Assembly: GCA_035342635.1 (NCBI GenBank)
Contig: DAOQXO010000071.1
Location: 1 to 13,140 of the forward strand
DNA from: CADEFQ01 sp035342635
Lineage (GTDB): Bacteria; Pseudomonadota; Gammaproteobacteria; Steroidobacterales; Steroidobacteraceae
Direction of reading: 5' to 3'
DNA: 13,140 bases
The position numbers and the translations under genes are program-made. Numbering within the stretch: the first letter of the stretch is position 1; every line of letters begins with the position of its first letter. A model generated the notes under the pieces. The model saw only the letters and a list, made by a program, of their open reading frames with translations. It did no database searches and was not told the origin of the DNA. Below are positions 1-7,126 of the stretch, one piece after another.

Positions 1-380
1 TTCTACCTGGCGCTCGGCTTCCAGCTTGCGCGCCGCTTCGGCCTGGCGCTCGGCTTGCGCCTTGCGCTGATCCTCGGCTCGCTGCAGCGCCTCGGCGCGG
101 CGGCGCTCCTCGACGTCGTCGCGCACCGGAACGGGTGGCGGCGGAGCTTCGAGCGCGGGCTGCGGTTCGGGCTCCGGCTCCGGCGTCGGTACACCCACAC
201 TCTGCGGATCGACGACGACCGCCTCGATGGCGAGCTGCCGGGGCTCTGGCGGCGGCGCGCTGCTACGCCAGGAGACCCAGCCGAGCCCGAACAACGCAAA
301 CAGGCCGAGATGCAGCAGAATGGACCCAGTGTAGGGTCCGAGATAACTGCCGCCCCCCGGCTTACGGCGTGCCGGGCCTG

Positions 381-384
<4 letters not shown>
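1..384 (-). CDS. tolA: TolA, N-terminal part (runs off the window edge)
   Basis: TolA spans the envelope and links the TolQR proton-driven motor in the inner membrane to TolB-Pal at the outer membrane, supporting envelope constriction at division. The visible 128 residues begin with a short basic cytoplasmic tail, then one membrane helix at about 20-39. That helix carries SILLH at 21-25, matching the SxxxH motif through which TolA contacts TolQR. A segment reading IEAVVVD (about 53-59) resembles the stretch just after the helix in E. coli TolA. Next comes a Pro/Glu-rich stretch and, from about residue 88, an Ala/Glu/Arg/Lys-rich helix typical of TolA domain II. The ATG at 384 overlaps the tolR stop as ATGA, implying translational coupling. 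The C-terminal domain, tolB and pal would lie beyond position 1. Confidence 0.93.
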
Positions 385-830
<446 letters not shown>

Positions 831-831
831 C

Positions 832-1527
832 TCAGCCTCCGCCCGTGCCGCTGCGCGCCGCGACGTAGCGCTGCAGGATCGTCGAAAACTCCTCCATGAA
901 CGCATCGTGCCGCAGCTCGAGGCGGCTCGTCTGGTCGGCATAACGGTTGTAGGCGATCACCGCCGGTATCGCGGCGAACAGGCCCATGGCCGTGGCGACC
1001 AGCGCCTCGGCGATGCCCGGCGCCACCATGGCCAGGGTCGCCTGCTGCACGCTGCCGAGCGAAACGAACGCGCTCATGATGCCCCACACCGTGCCGAAGA
1101 GCCCCACGTACGGGCTGATCGAGCCGACAGTCGCGAGTGTGGCGAGACTCTGTTCGAGGCGTTCGATCTCCTTCAGCTGGGCAACCTTCATCGCGCGGCG
1201 CGCACCTTCGAGCATCTGCTCCGCCGGTACGCTGCCCTGCTGGCGCAGCCGCGCGAACTCGCGAAAGCCCATCAGGAAGATGCTCGCCATGCCGGTCACG
1301 TTGGCGCGCGCCTCGATCTCGCGGTACAGCGCCGACAGGTCGCTGCCGCCGACCCAGAACTGCTCCTCGAAGCGCTCGGCCTCGGCGCGCGCGCCGCGGA
1401 TCACGCCGCGCTTGCGCAGGATGATCGCCCAGGACATGACCGATGCGATGAGCAGCAGCAGCAGCACCAGCTGCACCACCGGGCTCGCCTCGAGCACGAG
1501 CCGCATGATCGAAAGTTCTCCCGTCAT
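832..1527 (-). CDS. tolQ: TolQ, Tol-Pal proton channel subunit (MotA/TolQ/ExbB family)
   Basis: TolQ forms the inner-membrane pentamer that, with TolR, makes the proton channel powering TolA. The 231-residue length matches the family (about 230). Three membrane helices are visible at about 17-38, 136-157 and 165-192, with a large cytoplasmic loop between the first two. The conserved stretches SPYVGLFGTVWGIM (138-151) and PGIAEALVATAMGLFAAIP (170-188) contain Thr146 and Thr179, matching the channel-lining threonines of E. coli TolQ (145 and 178). The ATG at 1527 directly follows the ybgC stop with no spacer and gives an N-terminus that aligns with E. coli TolQ; a second ATG at 1506 is less likely. 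Confidence 0.97.
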   Translation of the reverse strand: MTGELSIMRLVLEASPVVQLVLLLLLIASVMSWAIILRKRGVIRGARAEAERFEEQFWVGGSDLSALYREIEARANVTGMASIFLMGFREFARLRQQGSVPAEQMLEGARRAMKVAQLKEIERLEQSLATLATVGSISPYVGLFGTVWGIMSAFVSLGSVQQATLAMVAPGIAEALVATAMGLFAAIPAVIAYNRYADQTSRLELRHDAFMEEFSTILQRYVAARSGTGGG

Positions 1528-1923
1528 TCAGTCGACCTCTGCCAGTACCGATTCGGGCAAACGCGTGGGTCGCAGTGTCGCCGCCGCGAGGCATGCCACT
1601 CGGACGTCCGCATCCACGAGAAGTTCCGCGCCGCGCAGGATACGTTGCGCGAAGCGCAGGCTTGCGCGGCCCTCGGCATGCGGCTCGCAGGTGATCAGAA
1701 GCTCGTCGTCGAGACGTGCCGGGCGGCGATAGTGCACCTGCACGCTGACCACCGTGAACAGGATCCCGGGGTCGCGCGCGAGCGCGGCCTGCGAATAGCC
1801 CTTCGCGCGCAGCCACTCGGTGCGCGCGCGCTCGAGGAAGCGCAGGTAGTTCGCGTAGTAGACGATGCCGCCGCCGTCCGTGTCCTCCCAGTAGACGCGC
1901 GCGGGCCAGCGAAACTCGCTCAT
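1528..1923 (-). CDS. ybgC: YbgC, Tol-Pal-associated acyl-CoA thioesterase (hotdog fold)
   Basis: This is a small cytoplasmic thioesterase of the 4-hydroxybenzoyl-CoA thioesterase family, which hydrolyses acyl-CoA thioesters. Homologues are routinely encoded immediately upstream of tolQ and have been linked to phospholipid metabolism. The protein is 131 residues, near the family norm. The signature YWEDTDGGGIVYYANYLRF (11-29) contains Asp16, the expected catalytic aspartate (Asp18 in E. coli YbgC), and is followed by the conserved ERARTEWLR helix. The ATG at 1923 overlaps the ruvB stop as ATGA and the stop abuts the tolQ start, so it is most likely translated as part of the ruv-tol chain. The physiological substrate cannot be read from the sequence. 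Confidence 0.95.
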   Translation of the reverse strand: MSEFRWPARVYWEDTDGGGIVYYANYLRFLERARTEWLRAKGYSQAALARDPGILFTVVSVQVHYRRPARLDDELLITCEPHAEGRASLRFAQRILRGAELLVDADVRVACLAAATLRPTRLPESVLAEVD

Positions 1924-2966
1924 CGGTTGTCCTCGAACAGCGACAGTGTCGGTGCCAGCCCTTCGGGAACCGCGAGCCCGAAATGCCGCCAGGCATTGCG
2001 GGTGGCGACGCGCCCGCGTGCGGTGCGCATCAGGAAGCCCTGCTGAATCAGGAACGGCTCGATCACGTCCTCGAGCGTGCCGCGCTCCTCGCCGATGGCC
2101 GCTGCGATGCTGTCGATGCCCACCGGGCCGCCGTCGAACTTCTCTATCACGGTGAGCAGAAGGCGCCGATCGAGCGTGTCGAAGCCGTGCCTGTCCACTT
2201 CGAGCATATCGAGTGCGGCATCGGCCACCTGTTCGTCGATCCGGCCTGCAGCCTTGACCTGCGCGTAGTCCCGCACCCGCCGCAGCAGGCGGTTGGCGAT
2301 GCGCGGCGTACCGCGCGCGCGCTCACCGATGCGTCGCGCTCCCGCAGCGTCGATCGGCACGCCGAGGATGCCGGCGGAGCGTGCGACGATGCTCGCGAGC
2401 TCATCAACATCGTAGAACTCGAGGCGCTGCACGATGCCGAAGCGGTCGCGCAGCGGCGAGGTCAGCAGGCCCGCACGCGTCGTCGCGCCGACCAGCGTGA
2501 ACGGCGGCACGTCCAGCTTGATCGAGCGCGCCGCCGGACCCTCGCCGATCATGATGTCGAGCTGGTAGTCCTCCATCGCCGGATAGAGCACTTCCTCGAC
2601 CACCGGCGACAGGCGGTGGATCTCGTCGACGAACAGCACGTCGCGCGGCTGCAGGTTGGTGAGCAGTGCGGCCAGGTCGCCGGCGCGCTCGAGCACGGGT
2701 CCCGAGGTCTGGCGCAGCGCGACGCCGAGTTCCTCGGCGAGGATGTGCGCGAGTGTGGTCTTGCCGAGGCCGGGAGGACCGAATATCAGCACGTGATCGA
2801 GCGCCTCGCCGCGCGCCCGTGCCGCGTCGACGAAAATGCCGAGCTGCTGCTTGACCTTGGGCTGGCCGACGTAATCGGCGAAGCGCCGCGGGCGGATCGC
2901 ACGCTCGACCGCCTCTTCATCGCGCGAGGCCCCAGGGTTCACTATGCGTTCGAGTCCCGGCGGCAT
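1920..2966 (-). CDS. ruvB: RuvB, Holliday junction branch-migration ATPase
   Basis: RuvB is the hexameric AAA+ motor that, with RuvA, drives branch migration of Holliday junctions. Visible motifs (numbered from the ATG at 2966) are Walker A GPPGLGKTT at 63-71, Walker B DEIHR at 114-118, sensor 1 GATTRAG at 160-166, and PLRDRFG at about 171-177 with the arginine finger. The C-terminal winged-helix DNA-binding domain ends the protein. Three starts are possible: GTG at 2987 (GTGA overlap with the ruvA stop), ATG at 2978 and ATG at 2966. I chose 2966 because a GGAG lies six bases upstream and the resulting N-terminus (MPPGLERIV) matches the length and LI/IV pattern of E. coli RuvB. That gives 348 residues, against 336 in E. 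coli. Confidence in the gene is very high, in the start moderate. Confidence 0.95.
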   Translation of the reverse strand: MPPGLERIVNPGASRDEEAVERAIRPRRFADYVGQPKVKQQLGIFVDAARARGEALDHVLIFGPPGLGKTTLAHILAEELGVALRQTSGPVLERAGDLAALLTNLQPRDVLFVDEIHRLSPVVEEVLYPAMEDYQLDIMIGEGPAARSIKLDVPPFTLVGATTRAGLLTSPLRDRFGIVQRLEFYDVDELASIVARSAGILGVPIDAAGARRIGERARGTPRIANRLLRRVRDYAQVKAAGRIDEQVADAALDMLEVDRHGFDTLDRRLLLTVIEKFDGGPVGIDSIAAAIGEERGTLEDVIEPFLIQQGFLMRTARGRVATRNAWRHFGLAVPEGLAPTLSLFEDNR

Positions 2967-2972
2967 GGACGT

Positions 2973-2976
2973 CTCC
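2973..2976 (-). promoter_or_regulatory. Shine-Dalgarno sequence supporting the ruvB start at 2966
   Basis: On the minus strand GGAG is followed by a six-base spacer (ACGTCC) and then the ATG at 2966. The alternative starts at 2978 and 2987 have only weak GAAG-like sequence upstream, so this site is the best evidence for choosing between three in-frame starts. It overlaps the ATG at 2978, so use of that codon as a start cannot be excluded. Confidence 0.5.
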
Positions 2977-2983
2977 ATCAGCG

Positions 2984-3592
2984 TCACGCTTCGCGGGCGG
3001 CGCTTTGCAGCGCGCCACGTATCAACTCTTCGGTCGACGCGCCCGGCGCGCGCACGCCCCGCAACAGCCGCGAGGCCTCCACCGGCTTGTACCCGAGCGC
3101 GACGAGTGCACTCAAGGCCTCCGCCTCGGCGCCCGCGGCGGGCAGCGCCCCTTCGGCGCCGCCGGGCTCGCCCCCGGCCGCCTCGACGGCCGCCTGCAGC
3201 CGGTCGCGCATCTCGACGAGCAGGCGCTCGGCGGTCTTGCGTCCCACGCCGGGAATCTTCGTCAGCATGGCCGCATCCTGCGCCAGCACGCAGCGCGTGA
3301 ACGCATCGACCGTCGTCCCCGACAGAATCGTGAGGGCGAGCTTCGGGCCGACGCCCGTGACACGTATCAGGTCGCGAAACAGCCTCCGCTCCGTCTCGGT
3401 GGCGAAACCGTAGAGCACGTGGGCGTCGTCGCGCACGACGAGGTGCGTCAACAGCTGCAGCGCCTGGCCGACGGGCGGCAAGGTATAGAAGGTGGACATC
3501 GGCGCCTCGACTTCATAGCCGACGCCGCCGACTTCCAGCAACAGCCGCGGCGGCGCCTTGGCGATGAGCACGCCGCGCAGGGAGCCTATCAT
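2984..3592 (-). CDS. ruvA: RuvA, Holliday junction-binding subunit
   Basis: RuvA binds the four-way junction as a tetramer, holds it in square-planar form and recruits RuvB. The 202-residue product is almost exactly the E. coli length (203). Domain I (OB fold) covers about 1-62. Domain II carries two helix-hairpin-helix motifs, VTGVGPKLALTIL (78-90) and IPGVGRKTAERLL (113-125). A Gly/Ala/Glu-rich flexible linker spans about 136-157. Domain III (about 158-202), which contacts RuvB, includes ALGYKPVEASRLL. The ATG at 3592 overlaps the ruvC stop as ATGA and gives the conserved MIGSLRG start. The reading frame stays open far upstream inside ruvC, but that is frame shadow. Confidence 0.97.
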   Translation of the reverse strand: MIGSLRGVLIAKAPPRLLLEVGGVGYEVEAPMSTFYTLPPVGQALQLLTHLVVRDDAHVLYGFATETERRLFRDLIRVTGVGPKLALTILSGTTVDAFTRCVLAQDAAMLTKIPGVGRKTAERLLVEMRDRLQAAVEAAGGEPGGAEGALPAAGAEAEALSALVALGYKPVEASRLLRGVRAPGASTEELIRGALQSAAREA

Positions 3593-4170
3593 CGGCGCGC
3601 TCCCGCCACCGCGCGCACGAGCAGTGCCAGGCGGCGTGCCTGCGAATGGCACAGGGCCACGGCCAGCGCATCGGCTGCATCGGCGGAAATACGCGACTCG
3701 ATCCCGAGCAGCCGGCCGATCATGTGCCCGACCTGCCCCTTGGCGGCGGCGCCATAGCCGACGACCGCGAGTTTCACTTCGCGCGGGGCATATTCGAAGG
3801 TCGGAGTGCCGGCCGACACGGCCGCGATGGCCGCGCCCCGTGCCTGGCCGAGTTTGAGCGCGCTGTCGGCATTGCGGCTCACGAACACGCGCTCGATCGC
3901 GACCTCCTGAGGCCGGTGCACGTCGATCAGCACCTGCACGGCCTCGAAGATCGTGCGCAGACGCACGGCGAACTCGAGGCCCGAGACGTCGATGCAGCCG
4001 TGCGCCACGTGCGTGCATCTGCCCTCGCCGATGTCGAGGATGCCGTACCCGGTGCGTCGCGAACCGGGATCGAGGCCGAGGATGCGGCAGGCCGCGCCAC
4101 CCGGCGGTCGCTGCGGGCCGGCCGCATCAGGCCTGTAGGCGCGCCAGGACGTCGTCCGGGATTTCCGCAT
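3589..4170 (-). CDS. ruvC: RuvC, Holliday junction resolvase (5' end uncertain)
   Basis: RuvC is the dimeric endonuclease that cuts Holliday junctions. With the start at 4170 the four acidic catalytic residues are Asp34 (in LGLDPGS), Glu93 (in AIERVF), and Asp164 and Asp167 (in DAADALA); the 59-residue spacing of the first two equals that in E. coli. The core is complete and ends normally at an ATGA overlap with ruvA. The start is odd. RuvC usually begins about three residues before the LG-DPGS motif, but here no ATG, GTG, TTG or CTG exists in frame between 4170 and that motif. The ATG at 4170 lies 44 bases inside yebC and adds a Pro/Arg/Ala-rich extension unlike RuvC. A better-placed ATG at 4127, in a TGATG overlap with the yebC stop, is one base out of frame. 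Gene identity is certain; the start is not. Confidence 0.85.
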   Translation of the reverse strand: MRKSRTTSWRAYRPDAAGPQRPPGGAACRILGLDPGSRRTGYGILDIGEGRCTHVAHGCIDVSGLEFAVRLRTIFEAVQVLIDVHRPQEVAIERVFVSRNADSALKLGQARGAAIAAVSAGTPTFEYAPREVKLAVVGYGAAAKGQVGHMIGRLLGIESRISADAADALAVALCHSQARRLALLVRAVAGARR

Positions 4171-4876
4171 TCGTGTACACGTTCTGCACGTCGTCGAGTT
4201 CCTCGAGTGCTTCGAGCAGCTCGAGCATGGTGGTTGCCGCCTCTCCCGACAGCACCGCGCCGGTCGCGGCACGCTGCGTCACCTCGGCAGCCGTGGCAGC
4301 AAGTCCGCGCTGCGCGAGGGCGGCGCGCACGGCTTCGAAGTCGCCCGGGGCGGTCAGCACGTCGAACGAGCCGTCGGGATTCGCCACGACGTCTTCGGCA
4401 CCGGCATCGAGCGCCGCGTCGGTCAGCCTGTCTTCGTCGATTCCGGCGGCAAACGCCAGGGCACCCACCTGGTTGAAAAGGTAGGCAACCGAGCCGTCCG
4501 CGCCGAGATTGCCGCCGTGGGCCGCAAAGGCATGGCGCACCGCCGCGACCGTGCGGTTGCGGTTGTCGGTCAGGCAGTCGACCATCACGGCCGCGCCTCC
4601 CGGGCCATAGCCTTCATAGCGCACGGCCTGGTAATCGGCACCCTCGCCGCCGCCCGTCGCGCGCTTCACCGCGCGCTCGATCGTGTCGCGCGGCATGCTC
4701 GCCGCGCGCGCCTTTTCGATCGCGAGGCGCAGGCGTGGATTCATGCCGGCGTCGGCGCCACCGACCCGGGCGGCGGAGGCGATTTCACGCAGCAGCTTGG
4801 AGAAGATACCGGCGCGACGCTTGTCCTGGGCACCTTTGCGATGCTGAATATTGGCCCATTTACTGTGTCCCGCCAT
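4127..4876 (-). CDS. yebC: YebC/PmpR family (TACO1-like) protein
   Basis: This is a conserved cytoplasmic protein of the YebC/PmpR/TACO1 family. Members have been described as DNA-binding regulators (PmpR in Pseudomonas) and more recently as translation factors that relieve ribosome stalling; which applies here cannot be told from sequence. The 249 residues match the family (E. coli 246). The N-terminus MAGHSKWANIQHRKGAQDKR is the family hallmark, and DGSVAYLFNQVGAL (127-140) and the acidic C-terminal TMLELLEALEELDDVQNVYTN block are also typical. The ATG at 4876 is fixed by the hallmark N-terminus, although no clear Shine-Dalgarno sequence precedes it. It is the first gene of the ruv-tol operon, and its stop overlaps a possible ruvC ATG as TGATG. 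Confidence 0.96.
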   Translation of the reverse strand: MAGHSKWANIQHRKGAQDKRRAGIFSKLLREIASAARVGGADAGMNPRLRLAIEKARAASMPRDTIERAVKRATGGGEGADYQAVRYEGYGPGGAAVMVDCLTDNRNRTVAAVRHAFAAHGGNLGADGSVAYLFNQVGALAFAAGIDEDRLTDAALDAGAEDVVANPDGSFDVLTAPGDFEAVRAALAQRGLAATAAEVTQRAATGAVLSGEAATTMLELLEALEELDDVQNVYTNAEIPDDVLARLQA

Positions 4877-4917
4877 GTGAACGGTATGATAACTCGAATC
4901 AGCCCCGAGCTCATGCC
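4877..4917. promoter_or_regulatory. Divergent yebC / relA control region with overlapping -10-like boxes
   Basis: These 41 bases separate yebC (minus) from relA (plus) and are the only non-coding space from which both transcription units can start. TATGAT at 4885-4890 on the plus strand and TATCAT at 4892-4887 on the minus strand each match five of six bases of the sigma-70 -10 consensus, and they overlap. No good -35 box is seen at 17 bases for either. A start from the minus box would leave yebC an almost leaderless transcript. Promoters inside the flanking coding regions are a real alternative. This is a weak, inferred call. Confidence 0.3.
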
Positions 4918-7047
4918 GTGGATACCGCCCTTCGCTGCCCCCCGGCGCTTGCCGCCAGCATCCAGCACGCGCGCATCGCGCTGTGCGATACGCACGCACG
5001 CGATGCGGATATCGTGCGTGGCGTCGAGGCCGCGGAAATCGTCGGCGCACTCGCCGACGACGAGGCGCTCGCGCTCGGCACGCTGGCCTTTTGCGCGCTC
5101 GGTGGTCGCGACATCAACACTGCCACGTCACGCGCCATCGGTGAGCGTGCGGCACGCATAGCGCGCGCCCTCGCCCCGCTCGGCGATCTCGGGATGCCGC
5201 GCGACTGGCAGCCCGATCGCGCCCTCGACGCCCGCCAGGCCGAAACGCTGCGCAAGATGCTGCTCGCCGTCGTCAGCGATCCGCGACTGGTCCTCGCGCG
5301 TCTCGCCATCCAGCTGGTCGCTCTGCGTGCGGCACGCGATCTGCCGGCGCCCGAGCAACTGCGTATCGGCACCGAAACCCGCGAGATCTTCGCGCCGCTC
5401 GCCAACCGCCTCGGCGTGTGGCAGCTCAAGTGGGAGCTCGAGGACCTCGCTTTCCGCCTGCTCGAGCCGCAGGCGTACAAGCGCATTGCCACGGCCCTCA
5501 ACGAGACCCGCGTCGCGCGCGAGCGCTACATCGAAGACCTGTGCACGGAGCTGCGCGGTGCACTCACCGACGCGGGCGTCGCTGCCGAAGTGCACGGCCG
5601 CCCCAAGCACATCTACAGCATCCATCGCAAGATGCAGCGCAAGGGGCTCGGTTTCGAGCAGATCTTCGACGTACGTGCCGTGCGCATCGTTTGCGCGGAC
5701 ATTCCGGCGTGCTACGCCGCACTCGGTGTCGTGCACGGCCGCTGGCACTACATCCCGGGCGAGTTCGACGACTACATCGCAACTCCCAAGGGCAACGACT
5801 ACCGCTCGATCCACACTGCCGTGATCGGCCCGGGAGGGCGACCGGTCGAGGTGCAGATCCGCACCGGGGACATGCATGCGCAGGCCGAACTGGGCATCGC
5901 CGCGCACTGGCGATACAAGGAAGGTGGTGTGCGCGACGCCGGCTACGGACGCAAGATCGACGCCGTGCGCCAGTTGCTTGCCCCGCGCAGCGCGAGCGGG
6001 GCGCCGCGTGACGACCCGGCCGATTTCATCGACCGAGTGCAGGCCGATCTGTTTGCCGACCGCGTCTATGCACTGACACCGAAGGGTGAGGTCGTCGAGT
6101 TGCCGAAGCACGCCACGCCGCTCGACTTCGCCTACCACCTGCACACCGACCTCGGCCATCGCTGCCGGGGCGCAAAGGTGAACGGGCGCATCGTTCCGCT
6201 GACCTACCAGGTGGCGAACGGCGAGGTGATCGAAATCATCACCGCCAAGGAGCCTGCCCCCAGCCGCGACTGGATGGCGCCCGAGCAGGGCTTCCTCGCC
6301 TCGGCGCGCAACCGCTCACGTGTGCGCGCGTGGTTCCGGCGCGCGGGCGAAGCGGACAATCGCGCGGCCGGGCGCGCGAGCGTCGATCGCGAACTCGCCC
6401 GGGCTGGCAGCGGGGCGGCGCAACTCGCCGCGCTGATCCAGGAACTCAAGGTCGCCGACGCCGATACGCTCTACCGGCAGGTCGGCGAAGGCGAGATCAC
6501 CGTCACGCAGCTCACGCAGGCCATCAACCGGCTGCTCGCGCCACCGCCCGCGCGCGGCGGCCCCAAGCCGCGACCCGCCGCCCCCCGCACGCAAGGGCGC
6601 TCGCCGATCGCGATCGAGGGCGTCGGCGACCTGCCGATCACGCTCGCGCGCTGCTGCGCTCCGGTGCGCCCGCAGCCGATCGTCGGCTATGTGACGGTCG
6701 GACGGGGAGTGACAATCCATCGTGTGGGCTGCGCGGGCCTGCGGCGGATGCGCGAAGCGCGTCCGGAGCGCGTGCTCGAGTGCCAGTGGATCGAGGCGCA
6801 CGCGGGTACCCAGACGGTCGAGCTCACCGTGGTCGGCCTCGATCGCAAGGCGCTCGTGCGCGACCTGACCGACGTGATCGCGAGCGAGCGGCTGCGCCTC
6901 GACTCGCTGACCACCACCACACAGCGCAGCGACGGCACCGCCACCACGGTCCTGCGGGTCGACGTGCGGGACCTCGCGGATCTCGCGCGCATCACCCAAC
7001 GTCTGGGAAGTGTGCCTAACGTCTTGAGCGCACGGAGGACAGCGTAG
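4918..7047 (+). CDS. relA: RelA, ribosome-associated (p)ppGpp synthetase
   Basis: RelA makes (p)ppGpp from ATP and GTP/GDP when uncharged tRNA enters the ribosome. With the GTG at 4918 the protein has 709 residues (E. coli RelA 744). The HD hydrolase domain (about 10-150) is degenerate: the HD-x-x-ED stretch of SpoT/Rel is replaced by CALGGRD (59-65), and the Asp of KLADRLHN by Ile131. The synthetase domain (about 174-340) is intact, with GRPKHIYSIHRKMQRK, YRSIHT and VEVQIRT. EFDDY (282-286) is the EXDD signature of monofunctional RelA. A TGS domain (about 381-444), a Cys/His zinc-finger-like domain with Cys579, Cys580, His601 and Cys605, and a C-terminal ACT domain (about 633-709) follow. 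GTG 4918 is the only in-frame start near the conserved N-terminus; the nearby ATG at 4913 is out of frame. It is predicted to be synthetase-only. Confidence 0.95.
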   Translation: MDTALRCPPALAASIQHARIALCDTHARDADIVRGVEAAEIVGALADDEALALGTLAFCALGGRDINTATSRAIGERAARIARALAPLGDLGMPRDWQPDRALDARQAETLRKMLLAVVSDPRLVLARLAIQLVALRAARDLPAPEQLRIGTETREIFAPLANRLGVWQLKWELEDLAFRLLEPQAYKRIATALNETRVARERYIEDLCTELRGALTDAGVAAEVHGRPKHIYSIHRKMQRKGLGFEQIFDVRAVRIVCADIPACYAALGVVHGRWHYIPGEFDDYIATPKGNDYRSIHTAVIGPGGRPVEVQIRTGDMHAQAELGIAAHWRYKEGGVRDAGYGRKIDAVRQLLAPRSASGAPRDDPADFIDRVQADLFADRVYALTPKGEVVELPKHATPLDFAYHLHTDLGHRCRGAKVNGRIVPLTYQVANGEVIEIITAKEPAPSRDWMAPEQGFLASARNRSRVRAWFRRAGEADNRAAGRASVDRELARAGSGAAQLAALIQELKVADADTLYRQVGEGEITVTQLTQAINRLLAPPPARGGPKPRPAAPRTQGRSPIAIEGVGDLPITLARCCAPVRPQPIVGYVTVGRGVTIHRVGCAGLRRMREARPERVLECQWIEAHAGTQTVELTVVGLDRKALVRDLTDVIASERLRLDSLTTTTQRSDGTATTVLRVDVRDLADLARITQRLGSVPNVLSARRTA

Positions 7048-7057
7048 AAATAGTGCG

Positions 7058-7076
7058 ATGCAGCATACGAATTCGT
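7058..7076. repeat. Two abutting small palindromes upstream of the TonB-type gene
   Basis: In the 79-base gap between relA and the next gene, ATGC-A-GCAT (7058-7066) is directly followed by the perfect palindrome ACGAATTCGT (7067-7076). Such symmetry could be an operator, but both elements are short and may be chance. I see no convincing sigma-70 promoter and no U-tract terminator in this gap, so read-through from relA is possible. Confidence 0.25.
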
Positions 7077-7126
7077 GACATAAATCGGAGTCTCGATAGA
7101 CCACTGCGCGGTATGAAGCTTCGGCA

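Noticed and set aside
3927..4127. Frame starting at the ATG at 4127 (TGATG overlap with the yebC stop) as a separate small gene
   Set aside because: The translation is Ser/Arg/Ala-rich without motifs and lies over the RuvC catalytic frame; the ATG is more useful as a clue to a ruvC frame problem.
5128..6159. Long minus-strand frame inside relA
   Set aside because: It is antisense to the conserved synthetase region of relA and has no recognisable motif; it is a GC-driven shadow.
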